DNA from: Flavobacteriaceae bacterium
GTDB taxonomy: Bacteria > Bacteroidota > Bacteroidia > Flavobacteriales > Flavobacteriaceae
Direction of reading: 5' to 3'
Assembly: GCA_002707745.1 (NCBI GenBank)
Contig: PANU01000061.1
Location: forward strand, 1 to 37,150
DNA: 37,150 nt
The first letter of the stretch is position 1. Each line of letters begins with the position of its first letter. Positions 6,661 to 14,463 of the stretch are shown one piece after another. The notes beneath the pieces are model-generated. The model was not told where the DNA came from and did no database searches. It saw only the letters and a list, made by a program, of their open reading frames with translations. Position numbers and translations under genes: made by a program.

Positions 6661-9381
6661 CTACAAATTCCTATCCGGTTCTCTACGTTTGTCATATTTA
6701 ATATCACTAAGTACCGATGATTTTATCCCAATAAAGAAATACCAGGCTGTATTACGTGCGCCAATGGGAGTCCAGTTAAAAGATAAGCGCCAACTCTCCA
6801 GATCCCGCTCAAATCGTAACTGTGTTAACGTAACCCCTTTGTTGGTAAAATCGTATCCGCTGGAAACTCCAACCTGCCATCGGGGCGATAGCTCTACATT
6901 GGAGCTAAACATAAGCGATTGGGAGGATATTTCGTCCTGCCGTTGTGTATTATTATAGGTAATGGTATATGCCAGGCGCAAATCCCATGGAATATCAAAA
7001 TTATACCACTCTTTATCTGCGCTGTTTCCGTTTTCATCTTCCTCCCTAAACGAGCTGTCTCCAATATCCTGTCCGGTGCCAAATAAATCGTCCGGCCTGC
7101 CCCCATTAGCAAAAGTTTCATCGTCCAACCGGTCGGTGTCATCGGGATTATCTACTTCAAAATCTCTACTGGAGAAACTATAGTTTATTGAAATATTCCC
7201 ATTGGTAAGACGAAACAGACTTCCTCCGTTATTAATATTATACGTATCTATTCTCCTGTTATTGTTGTCCAGGGCGTACGGATCTAAGGAGCCATTAAAG
7301 TTAAAGTCTAGTCGGTCCACGATGGGAATAGCACCAGTAAACCGCAATGGACTCCAGGGAAGGGAATCCCCGGCAAGGTTGTATGCAGTGCTAAAGTTCA
7401 GGTTGTTTAATAAAACTATTTTTTTGGGTTCGGTGGCCGTGGTATCCCTGTCTCGAACTTTGGCTTCGAAGGTATTGCTTAACGACATTCCAATATTACT
7501 TGCATACGTTTTGTTTGGAGCGCCATATAAGGTATTCTGAAAACGAGAAAACTCGACTACTTCGGCTGCAACATTCGGGTCTGCGGTAGGAACCTGAAGC
7601 TCTTCATAATAACGGTCAAAGGCCGGATTAATATTATAACTTACATTAGGCCGGACTACGTGCCTGAGTTTTTGAAATTTTTTATCATCTCCAAAATTGA
7701 AGGTTCCATAAAAAGTGGTTCCCAAACTTGTTGAAAAATTATAGGTAAAATACCTGTCAAATCCCCGTAATGTGTCTATTACCACGCTGCCTTGCCCATC
7801 GTTTAAATCGGGATCAAAGCGTTGGTCTGTGGTACTTCCTACCCAGGTTTCCTGCAAATTGGAGCTTATAGAAGAGCTTAAATACTTTAGTACTTTAAAG
7901 TTGGTGCTTACCGGTATGCTATGTCTGGCACCTAATTGAGCTGTTTCAAACATTTCGGGCTTAAAGAAAAGTGAATCGGTTGTTTGAAATCTATTTTCAG
8001 CTGAAACATCATACTGAAAATTTATATTTTTTATAATTCCCTTTTTAACGCCTTCCTTAGGTGCAAATGGAAAAATTCTGGAAACACTTGCATTTACATT
8101 GGGAAGCGACATGTTAATTTCCTGGGTATTGGTGTTTTGCGAATGCGTACCCGCCACTGTAAAGTTTACCTGAGGCTCTCCTTCAAAAGTTTTGGAATAA
8201 GATACTGAAGAGTTTAATGTGTTTACCAGTCCGCTTCCGTTATTGGTCTGGTTAATAGATTGCCTGAAGTACCGGCTACTTCCCAGGTTTACCGAAGCTG
8301 CAAAGCGGGAACTGGGGTTTGCCTTGGCATCCTGCGTATGGTTCCAGCGAATATTGTAAACAGACGACTGACTGTAATCCGGAAAACCACGTTCACTATC
8401 AATCAGGCTCTCGTACCGCACATTAAAGTTTCCCCGAAATCTATACCGAAGTGCATAGGCTGCTTCCCCACGAAGCCCATAGCTTCCATTGGTGTAATAA
8501 TCGCCCAGTACGGCCAGATCCATGTAATCGTTAATAGCAAAATAGTACCCACCATTCTGAAAGAAAAACCCCCGGTTGTTATTATCTCCAATAGAGGGAA
8601 TTATAAATCCTGAAGCTCTGTCTTCCGTAAGGGGGAAATAGGCAAAAGGCAGCCCCAAAGGGGTAGGGACATTGGCAATATACATATTGGTAAGACCCGT
8701 AACAATCTTCTTTTTTGGAACAAACTTCGCCTTTCTTGTATAAAAGTAATATTCAGGATCTTCTAGGTTTTTGGAAGTAGTAAAGCGCACATTTTTAAGA
8801 TAGACTACCGAATCATTTTCTTTTTTTGTGACTTCGGCTAAAACATTAAACCCATTTTGTTCTGTTCTTGAGTTATAGACAAGAGCCTTTTCAGATTTTG
8901 TATTAAATTTAATGGAGTCCGGCTCCACTTTATTCTGGGCTTGTACAAAAACAGGGCGCTGGGTGTAGGTGCCGGCACTGTCAATTCCTTTGGCAAAAAC
9001 TTCGTTGGTATTGTAATCCAGTACAATTAAACCTGCATCAATACGCATATCTTCATATACAATGTAGGCTTTGTTGTACATGTATATCTTATTATTTACC
9101 TGATCCATGAAGATATAATCTTCACCATAATAGTCTACAACCCCCGTTAAAAATTCCTGTTTTTCTTTAATAGAATCGTTTTTAACCGTGTCATTTGCAA
9201 TTTCCAGGCGCTCGTTAATTATGGGTTTTAAATTTACTGTGGTGGTATCTGCCTCTTTTTCAGTAGTAGCGGGGATATTTACCTCGTTTTTTGGAGGTAG
9301 GTCCTGCGCATAAACAAAAGCACTGTTTATGAACAGTACTATGTAGATAAGTAAGTAAGAACACCGTTGATTCTGCAACAC
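6661..9381 (-). CDS. lptD: Bacteroidota-type LPS assembly outer-membrane protein LptD
   Basis: A 906-residue outer-membrane protein. LptD forms the translocon that inserts lipopolysaccharide into the outer leaflet. An N-terminal signal peptide ends near YAQD (about residue 26). A low-complexity Thr/Asp-rich linker follows, then an OstA-like periplasmic beta-jellyroll (about residues 75-190), then a long beta-barrel with alternating aromatic strands to the C-terminus, including PLGLPFAYFPLTEDRASGFI, typical of LptD barrels. An acidic loop near residues 745-790 is probably extracellular. The mature protein has no cysteine, unlike the disulfide-bonded E. coli LptD. It lies upstream of ridA and is divergent from the amidase gene. 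Family assignment is strong. Confidence 0.88.
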   Translation of the reverse strand: MLQNQRCSYLLIYIVLFINSAFVYAQDLPPKNEVNIPATTEKEADTTTVNLKPIINERLEIANDTVKNDSIKEKQEFLTGVVDYYGEDYIFMDQVNNKIYMYNKAYIVYEDMRIDAGLIVLDYNTNEVFAKGIDSAGTYTQRPVFVQAQNKVEPDSIKFNTKSEKALVYNSRTEQNGFNVLAEVTKKENDSVVYLKNVRFTTSKNLEDPEYYFYTRKAKFVPKKKIVTGLTNMYIANVPTPLGLPFAYFPLTEDRASGFIIPSIGDNNNRGFFFQNGGYYFAINDYMDLAVLGDYYTNGSYGLRGEAAYALRYRFRGNFNVRYESLIDSERGFPDYSQSSVYNIRWNHTQDAKANPSSRFAASVNLGSSRYFRQSINQTNNGSGLVNTLNSSVSYSKTFEGEPQVNFTVAGTHSQNTNTQEINMSLPNVNASVSRIFPFAPKEGVKKGIIKNINFQYDVSAENRFQTTDSLFFKPEMFETAQLGARHSIPVSTNFKVLKYLSSSISSNLQETWVGSTTDQRFDPDLNDGQGSVVIDTLRGFDRYFTYNFSTSLGTTFYGTFNFGDDKKFQKLRHVVRPNVSYNINPAFDRYYEELQVPTADPNVAAEVVEFSRFQNTLYGAPNKTYASNIGMSLSNTFEAKVRDRDTTATEPKKIVLLNNLNFSTAYNLAGDSLPWSPLRFTGAIPIVDRLDFNFNGSLDPYALDNNNRRIDTYNINNGGSLFRLTNGNISINYSFSSRDFEVDNPDDTDRLDDETFANGGRPDDLFGTGQDIGDSSFREEDENGNSADKEWYNFDIPWDLRLAYTITYNNTQRQDEISSQSLMFSSNVELSPRWQVGVSSGYDFTNKGVTLTQLRFERDLESWRLSFNWTPIGARNTAWYFFIGIKSSVLSDIKYDKRREPDRNL

Positions 9382-9425
9382 TAGAAGCCTATAATTTTAT
9401 AACTTTGGTTCAGTTTTTGAAAGTT

Positions 9426-9460
9426 CAAAAGTAAGCATATTTTTTTGCCTACTATTTCAA
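9426..9460 (-). promoter_or_regulatory. Candidate promoter of lptD
   Basis: On the minus strand, TACTTTTG (9433-9426) fits TAnnTTTG exactly, with a TTG at 9460-9458, a gap of 24 bases, one longer than usual. Predicted transcription start near 9419, about 38 nt before the lptD ATG at 9381. An oppositely directed -7-like TAACTTTG lies at 9400-9407 without a well-placed -33 element. Confidence 0.35.
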
Positions 9461-9465
9461 TACTA

Positions 9466-9503
9466 TCAAATTTCAACCTACGTTAAAGATATATGAAATT
9501 TGA
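9466..9503. repeat. Perfect 10-bp inverted repeat in the lptD/amidase divergent region
   Basis: TCAAATTTCA at 9466-9475 and its exact reverse complement TGAAATTTGA at 9494-9503, separated by 18 bp, lie in the 193-bp gap between the divergent lptD and amidase genes, just upstream of the candidate lptD promoter. It could be an operator read by a dimeric regulator, with half-sites 28 bp apart. The AT-rich composition means it could also be chance. Confidence 0.5.
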
Positions 9504-9574
9504 AGTCATAGGTATTGGTTTAATGACGAAGTAATTAGGAACGTATTACAATTTTAAGAACACAAATAAATACT

Positions 9575-10705
9575 ATGAAACAAATGAAAAAAACACATCT
9601 TTTTTTTATTTTATTAATGCTGACACCCTGTATAGGTTTTAGCTTTTCAAGTAGCCAAAACGATACAAACAGACCTTTTGTGGTAGTGCTGGATGCAGGT
9701 CACGGAGGGAAGGATTCTGGAAACCGTGGAAATGGTTTTTATGAAAAAGATATTGTGCTGGATGTCACCCTTCAAGTAGGAAAATTATTGGAGAGGCATC
9801 CGGATATTAAAGTAGTTTACACTAGAAAGACCGACGTTTTTATAGATTTATATCGTAGAGGTCCTATTGCCAATGAAGTAGATGCAGACATTTTTGTTTC
9901 TATACATTGCGATTCTCATAACTCTCAGGCTTATGGTATTGGAACTTTTGTAATGGGAGTAGATAAGTCTGGTAAAAATTTGGAGACAGCCAAAAAAGAG
10001 AATGAGGTGATTTTTTTGGAGGAAAATTATAAAGAAACCTATGCAGGATTCGACCCAAGTTCACCAGAATCTTTAATTGGCCTAACCTTAATGCAGGAAG
10101 AATACTTAGACCAAAGCATACTTCTGGCAGGATTAATTCAGAATAACATTGTAAATAACTTAAAACGAAAAGATAGAAGTGTGCGTTCTGCACCTTTCTG
10201 GGTATTACACAGTTCTTATATGCCGAGTGTTTTAGTGGAGCTTGGTTTTTTAACCAATAATCAAGAAGGCCCTTATGTAAATTCAAAAAAAGGACGGAAA
10301 GAGTTGGCCACAGAAATTGCCAACGGTATCCTCAATTATAAAAAAACCATTTCTTTGGCAACAGAGAATTCTCAAAACCCAGAAATTACAGAAGAGGAAA
10401 TAGAAAAAGCCATAGAAACCACCGAAGTAAAAGAATACAAAGGAGTGGAATTTAGAGTGCAGTTAGCAGCCAGTAGTAAAAAACTGGATACCAAGCCGTC
10501 AAATTTTAAAGGGTTAAAGGATGTAGCACGAACAAAGGAAGACGGATTGTATAAATACTATTACGGTGCGACCTCAGATTACAATAAAATTCAACTGATG
10601 AAAACTTTTGCTCAGGAAAAAGGATATCCAACCTGCTATATTGTAGCATTTAAAGGCAATGAAAAGAAAAAACTTTCGGAAGTGTTAAAAAGCCAAGATA
10701 AATAG
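9575..10705 (+). CDS. N-acetylmuramoyl-L-alanine amidase with C-terminal SPOR-like domain
   Basis: A 376-residue Amidase_3 family zinc amidase. It cleaves the bond between N-acetylmuramic acid and L-alanine in peptidoglycan, usually at division sites. A signal peptide covers about residues 1-25. The catalytic domain covers about 35-255, with zinc ligands H43 (DAGHGGKDSG), E57 (YEKD) and H111 (VSIHCDSHN), and the catalytic E222 in LVELGFLTN. After a Glu/Lys-rich linker, the C-terminal ~80 residues (FRVQLAAS to the end) resemble a SPOR peptidoglycan-binding domain. It is the first gene of a plus-strand run leading to the MCE gene 45 nt downstream. A second ATG at 9584 could also serve as start. 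No regulatory EnvC-like partner is in the window. Confidence 0.92.
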   Translation: MKQMKKTHLFFILLMLTPCIGFSFSSSQNDTNRPFVVVLDAGHGGKDSGNRGNGFYEKDIVLDVTLQVGKLLERHPDIKVVYTRKTDVFIDLYRRGPIANEVDADIFVSIHCDSHNSQAYGIGTFVMGVDKSGKNLETAKKENEVIFLEENYKETYAGFDPSSPESLIGLTLMQEEYLDQSILLAGLIQNNIVNNLKRKDRSVRSAPFWVLHSSYMPSVLVELGFLTNNQEGPYVNSKKGRKELATEIANGILNYKKTISLATENSQNPEITEEEIEKAIETTEVKEYKGVEFRVQLAASSKKLDTKPSNFKGLKDVARTKEDGLYKYYYGATSDYNKIQLMKTFAQEKGYPTCYIVAFKGNEKKKLSEVLKSQDK

Positions 10706-10717
10706 AAGTTATTTCTA

Positions 10718-10725
10718 TAACTTTG
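10718..10725 (+). promoter_or_regulatory. Possible internal promoter before the MCE gene
   Basis: TAACTTTG fits the Bacteroidota -7 element exactly, about 25 nt upstream of the TTG start at 10751. No TTG is found at the -33 distance, so this is only a weak candidate for separate expression of the MCE and iron-sulfur genes. Confidence 0.3.
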
Positions 10726-10750
10726 TTCAATAACCAAATATGTATATTTT

Positions 10751-11701
10751 TTGAGACTCTCACGGGAAGTAAAGACAGGAATTTTAGCGATAGGAGCCAT
10801 TTTGCTCTTCATTTTTGGCTATAGTTACTTAAAGGGAACCAACCTGTTAGAAAAGAACAGAACCTTTTTTGTAAAATATAAAAATGTGGAAGGTCTTGCC
10901 CAGGGAGCCCCCGTAAATATTAATGGGCTTAAAGTTGGTAAAGTTCAAAAAATAGACTTTGCAAACTCCAAAGGTAATTTGGTGGTGGAGTTTACAGTAG
11001 AGCGAGACTTCGAATTTTCAAAAAACAGTATCGTACGTATTTATAGCGCCGGACTTATTGGCGGGAAATCGGTTGGAATTTTTCCTATTTACGATCAATC
11101 AGGCCTGGCGGTGTCCGGCGATACGCTCTCTGGAGAAGTACAGCCTGGTATGCTGGACGAATTCAGTGAGACGCTGGCCCCTTTGGGACAAAAGCTGGAA
11201 GCTACTTTAGGAGTCGTAGATTCGTTGTTAATTTCATTTACCGATATTATAGATGAAAAAACCCGAACCGATCTTAAACAGGCAATTTCTAACCTTTCGG
11301 TAGCAACCAAAAACTTCGGTAGCCTTTCTGGAAAAGCAGATGAACTTCTGGGCAGAAATGGCGAAAAGCTAGACAGAACCTTTACAAACCTTGATAACAC
11401 AGCAGCCAATTTTTCAAAACTCTCAGATTCATTAGCACAAATAGAGTTAGGGCAAATGGTTCAGAACCTTGAGGATGCAACTACAGGACTTAAAGAAGTA
11501 GTAAGTAAAGTGAATAGCAAGGAGGGAAGCGTCGGCAAATTGCTAAATGACGATGCAGTATACGAAAACCTGGAAGGTGCTACCCGTCAATTGGAAGAAT
11601 TACTACAAGACTTAAAGTTAAACCCTAAACGCTACGTACACTTTTCAGTATTTGGAAAACGAGATAAAGGGTACCAAGAGCCAGAAGATCCAGAAAAATA
11701 A
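10751..11701 (+). CDS. MCE/MlaD-family lipid-transport substrate-binding protein
   Basis: A 316-residue membrane-anchored MCE (mammalian cell entry) protein. MCE proteins such as MlaD form hexameric rings that bind lipids and pass them between the inner and outer membrane. Residues 1-8 (MRLSREVK) are cytoplasmic, one transmembrane helix spans about 9-28, and the MCE domain covers about 38-115, with VEGLAQGAPVNINGLKVGKV and SAGLIGGKSVGIFP. A long coiled-coil-like helical region follows from about 130 to 290, then a polar tail. The TTG start at 10751 is chosen because it gives the conserved M-[RK]-LSREVKTG opening and no ATG is nearby. It follows the amidase gene and ends 3 nt before the iron-sulfur protein gene. 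MlaE/MlaF partners are not in the window. Confidence 0.9.
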   Translation: MRLSREVKTGILAIGAILLFIFGYSYLKGTNLLEKNRTFFVKYKNVEGLAQGAPVNINGLKVGKVQKIDFANSKGNLVVEFTVERDFEFSKNSIVRIYSAGLIGGKSVGIFPIYDQSGLAVSGDTLSGEVQPGMLDEFSETLAPLGQKLEATLGVVDSLLISFTDIIDEKTRTDLKQAISNLSVATKNFGSLSGKADELLGRNGEKLDRTFTNLDNTAANFSKLSDSLAQIELGQMVQNLEDATTGLKEVVSKVNSKEGSVGKLLNDDAVYENLEGATRQLEELLQDLKLNPKRYVHFSVFGKRDKGYQEPEDPEK

Positions 11702-11704
11702 ATC

Positions 11705-13057
11705 ATGCAGTACATTCCTAACATTCTATTTTTCGTAGCATTGGTTGCGGGTATTGGCTATTTTACCATGAATATGCGTAAAGTAATTGGCCGTATAAAA
11801 TTAGGTAAAGAAGTAGACGCCAGCGATAACACCAAACAACGTTGGAGCAATGTGTTCCGTATCGCATTGGGACAAAGCAAAATGGTAGTGCGTCCGGTAG
11901 CAGGCCTGTTACATATAATTGTATATGTAGGTTTTATCATTATTAATATTGAAGTACTTGAAATAATAATAGATGGTTTGTTTGGAACCCACCGCGTGCT
12001 GTCATTTTTAGGTCCCGTATATGATTTCCTCATTGGCTCTTTTGAAATATTAGCCCTTTTGGTATTGCTGGGAGTTATCTTTTTCTGGACCCGCCGGAAT
12101 ATTCAAAAAATAAAACGCTTCTGGGCTCGCGAAATGACAAGCTGGCCTAAAAATGATGCCAATTATATCCTTTATTTTGAAATGGTACTAATGGTATTAT
12201 TTCTTACCATGAACGCTGCAGATCTTGCGCTTCAAAACGGGGTGGCTTCCGGGGCTTATACCAGTGAAACAGCAAGCCATTATATTCAGGTAGGATCCTA
12301 TCCTGTCAGTCAGTTTATAGCTCCTTTATTTGAAGGAATGACCGAAGGAACCCTCATTATTATTGAAAGAAGTGCCTGGTGGTTGCATATTTTGGGTATT
12401 TTAGTTTTCTTGAATTATTTATATTTCAGTAAGCATTTACATATTATTCTTGCTTTCCCGAATGTGTACTACGGAAAAGTAAAGCCTAAAGGGCAGTTTC
12501 AAAACTTAGATTCAGTAACTAGTGAAGTAAAGCTAATGATGGATCCCAGTGCCGACCCCTATGCAGCTCCAGCAGAAGGAGCAGAAGCTCCGGCAAAATT
12601 TGGCGCCAGCGATGTAATGGATTTATCACGTACGCAACTCCTGAATGCCTATACCTGTACCGAATGTGGCCGTTGTACCAGCGAATGTCCCGCAAATATT
12701 ACAGGTAAAAAGTTATCGCCCCGTAAGATCATGATGGACACCCGTGACCGTCTCGTGGAAGTTGGTAAAAATATGGAAGCCAACGGAGGGGAATTTAAAG
12801 ATGATGGGAAACAATTATTGGACGATTATATACTTCGTGAAGAATTGTGGGCCTGTACCACCTGTAATGCCTGTGTGGAAGCCTGCCCGGTAAGCATAGA
12901 TCCTTTAAGTATAATCATGGATATGCGTCAGTATTTGGTAATGGAGCAAAGTGCCGCACCCAATGAACTGAACGTAACAATGACCAATATTGAAAACAAC
13001 AGCGCCCCCTGGCCCTTTAATCAAATGGACAGATTGAACTGGAAAAATGAAGTGTAA
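11705..13057 (+). CDS. Membrane (Fe-S) oxidoreductase, fused HdrE-like/HdrC-like protein
   Basis: A 450-residue protein. The first ~265 residues hold about five or six membrane helices resembling the cytochrome b subunit of heterodisulfide-reductase or nitrate-reductase type complexes (NarI/HdrE), with histidines within the helices (LLHIIVY, WWLHILGILV). The C-terminal part carries two 4Fe-4S binding motifs, CTECGRCTSECP (about residues 317-328) and CTTCNACVEACP (about 383-394), as in HdrC and GlpC. It probably moves electrons between the quinone pool and a soluble partner. The HdrB-like CCG-domain protein two genes downstream is the obvious partner. No HdrA-like flavoprotein is in the window. 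The ATG at 11705 lies 3 nt after the MCE stop. The gene overlaps the HAD gene by one base (TAATG). The real substrate is unknown. Confidence 0.88.
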   Translation: MQYIPNILFFVALVAGIGYFTMNMRKVIGRIKLGKEVDASDNTKQRWSNVFRIALGQSKMVVRPVAGLLHIIVYVGFIIINIEVLEIIIDGLFGTHRVLSFLGPVYDFLIGSFEILALLVLLGVIFFWTRRNIQKIKRFWAREMTSWPKNDANYILYFEMVLMVLFLTMNAADLALQNGVASGAYTSETASHYIQVGSYPVSQFIAPLFEGMTEGTLIIIERSAWWLHILGILVFLNYLYFSKHLHIILAFPNVYYGKVKPKGQFQNLDSVTSEVKLMMDPSADPYAAPAEGAEAPAKFGASDVMDLSRTQLLNAYTCTECGRCTSECPANITGKKLSPRKIMMDTRDRLVEVGKNMEANGGEFKDDGKQLLDDYILREELWACTTCNACVEACPVSIDPLSIIMDMRQYLVMEQSAAPNELNVTMTNIENNSAPWPFNQMDRLNWKNEV

Positions 13058-13491
13058 TGAAAAAGGAAGACGCAGAAAAATTATTACACGAAAAAGTTGA
13101 AGACGGCTCAACCGTAAGCCCTGTATTGCCTAAAGGCGTTAAAAACTATTTAATTGACATAGATGGTACCATTACCGAAGACGTTCCCAACGAGCAACCA
13201 GAACGTATGGCAACCTGCAAACCTTTTCCCGATGCCCTTAAAACATTAAACAAATGGTATGACAAGGGGCATTTAATATGTTTTTTTACCTCAAGAACTG
13301 AAGAACACAGAAAAGTGACCGAAACCTGGCTAAACAAGCACGGATTTAAATACCATTCCCTTTTAATGGGAAAACCCCGTGGCGGGAATTACCATTGGGT
13401 AGATAACCACCTGGTAAAAGCAACCCGTTACAATGGCAAGTTTACAGATCTGGTAGAAAAGGAAGTAACCATTCAGGTTTTTAAAGATTAA
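13057..13491 (+). CDS. HAD-fold hydrolase-like protein inserted in the Fe-S operon
   Basis: A 144-residue cytoplasmic protein with HAD-superfamily signatures: motif I DIDGTITED (about residues 31-39), motif II FFTSRTEEHR (about 72-81), a lysine in LLMGKPRGG (about 103-111) and an acidic WVDNH just after, serving as motif III/IV. There is no cap domain, so it may act on a large or exposed substrate, or not be catalytic. Similar proteins are sometimes labelled phosphoheptose isomerase in databases, but nothing here resembles the SIS fold of GmhA. The start overlaps the stop of the HdrE/C-like gene by one base, implying translational coupling. The HdrB-like gene follows after 107 nt. The substrate is not known. 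Confidence 0.8.
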   Translation: MKKEDAEKLLHEKVEDGSTVSPVLPKGVKNYLIDIDGTITEDVPNEQPERMATCKPFPDALKTLNKWYDKGHLICFFTSRTEEHRKVTETWLNKHGFKYHSLLMGKPRGGNYHWVDNHLVKATRYNGKFTDLVEKEVTIQVFKD

Positions 13492-13506
13492 GGAGTAGTT
13501 CTCAGT

Positions 13507-13534
13507 TTTCTGTTAGTGGTTATGGTAACAGAAA
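13507..13534 (+). repeat. Intercistronic hairpin between the HAD and HdrB-like genes
   Basis: TTTCTGTTA (13507-13515) pairs perfectly with TAACAGAAA (13526-13534) around a 10-nt loop. There is no T-tract, so it is more likely an mRNA-stability or processing element than a terminator. A second small inverted repeat, CGTTAA-CTT-TTAACG, lies at 13568-13582, just before the next gene. Confidence 0.5.
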
Positions 13535-13598
13535 CAATAGTTCTAATGTGATAACACAACAATTAACCGTTAACTTTTAACGATTATACTTTTAAAAA

Positions 13599-14390
13599 AT
13601 GAGCGAACAAATTACAGTCCCAACAATGGCCGAATATATGGCGCAAGGCAAAAAACCTGAAGTGTTATTCTGGGTAGGCTGCGCTGGAAGTTTTGATGAC
13701 AGAGCCAAAAAAATTACCAAAGCATTTGTAAAACTCCTGCACAACGCTAAAGTAGATTTTGCAGTATTGGGAACCGAAGAAGGCTGTACAGGAGATCCTG
13801 CAAAACGCGCCGGGAACGAATTTTTGTTCCAGATGCAGGCCATGATGAATATTGAAGTGTTAAACGGGTACGAAATTAAAAAAGTAGTAACTGCTTGTCC
13901 GCATTGCTTTAATACCATAGCAAACGAATACCCGGGTTTAGGCGGAAATTTCGAGGTTATGCACCATACCCAGTTCCTAAAAGCCCTTATGAATGAAGGC
14001 AGATTAAAAGTTGAAGGTGGCAAATTTAAAGGGAAACGCATCACCTTTCACGATCCCTGTTATTTAGGACGTGCCAATAACGAATACGAAGCACCGCGTG
14101 AACTACTTCAGAAATTAGAAGTAGAACTTACCGAAATGAAACGCTGTAAATCCCGCGGATTATGCTGTGGTGCTGGTGGTGCCCAGATGTTTAAGGAGCC
14201 GGAACCGGGAAAGAGAGACGTTAACATAGAACGTACCGATGAAGCCCTGGATACAAAACCAGACGTAATTGCGGCAGGATGTCCATTTTGTAACACCATG
14301 CTTACAGATGGCGTAAAAAACTTCAATAAAGAAGGAGACGTGGCCGTGATGGATGTAGCCGAAATGATTGCAAGCGCACAGGATTTATAA
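13599..14390 (+). CDS. HdrB-like (Fe-S)-binding protein with two CCG domains
   Basis: A 263-residue soluble protein with two cysteine-rich CCG domains, as found in heterodisulfide reductase HdrB, succinate-quinone reductase SdhE, GlpC and LutA. The first half has WVGCAGSFDDRAKK, EEGCTGDPAKR and TACPHCFN; the second half has HDPCYLGRANNEYE, GLCCGAGGAQMF and AGCPFCNTML. CCG domains can bind non-cubane or noncanonical 4Fe-4S clusters that handle disulfide or quinone chemistry. With the upstream membrane HdrE/C-like protein it probably forms one electron-transfer complex. It is the last gene of the plus-strand run that begins at the amidase, and a hairpin lies just after it. The ATG at 13599 is the first in frame. 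The natural electron donor or acceptor is unknown. Confidence 0.88.
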   Translation: MSEQITVPTMAEYMAQGKKPEVLFWVGCAGSFDDRAKKITKAFVKLLHNAKVDFAVLGTEEGCTGDPAKRAGNEFLFQMQAMMNIEVLNGYEIKKVVTACPHCFNTIANEYPGLGGNFEVMHHTQFLKALMNEGRLKVEGGKFKGKRITFHDPCYLGRANNEYEAPRELLQKLEVELTEMKRCKSRGLCCGAGGAQMFKEPEPGKRDVNIERTDEALDTKPDVIAAGCPFCNTMLTDGVKNFNKEGDVAVMDVAEMIASAQDL

Positions 14391-14392
14391 AA

Positions 14393-14426
14393 AAAGCTAA
14401 TTCCGGTTCTCAACAGAATTAGCTTT
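14393..14426. terminator. Bidirectional hairpin terminator
   Basis: An 11-bp perfect stem, AAAGCTAATTC (14393-14403) with GAATTAGCTTT (14416-14426) and a 12-nt loop, lies between two convergent genes. On the minus strand it is followed by a T-tract, so it should end the minus-strand Asp-box gene best. It may also end the plus-strand Fe-S run. Confidence 0.75.
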
Positions 14427-14463
14427 ACATCGTAAAAATAAAATTTGGTTGTGCTACTTCAAG

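Noticed and set aside
13057-13491. Phosphoheptose isomerase (GmhA) as product of the small gene in the Fe-S run
   Set aside because: HAD motifs are clear and no SIS-domain features are seen.
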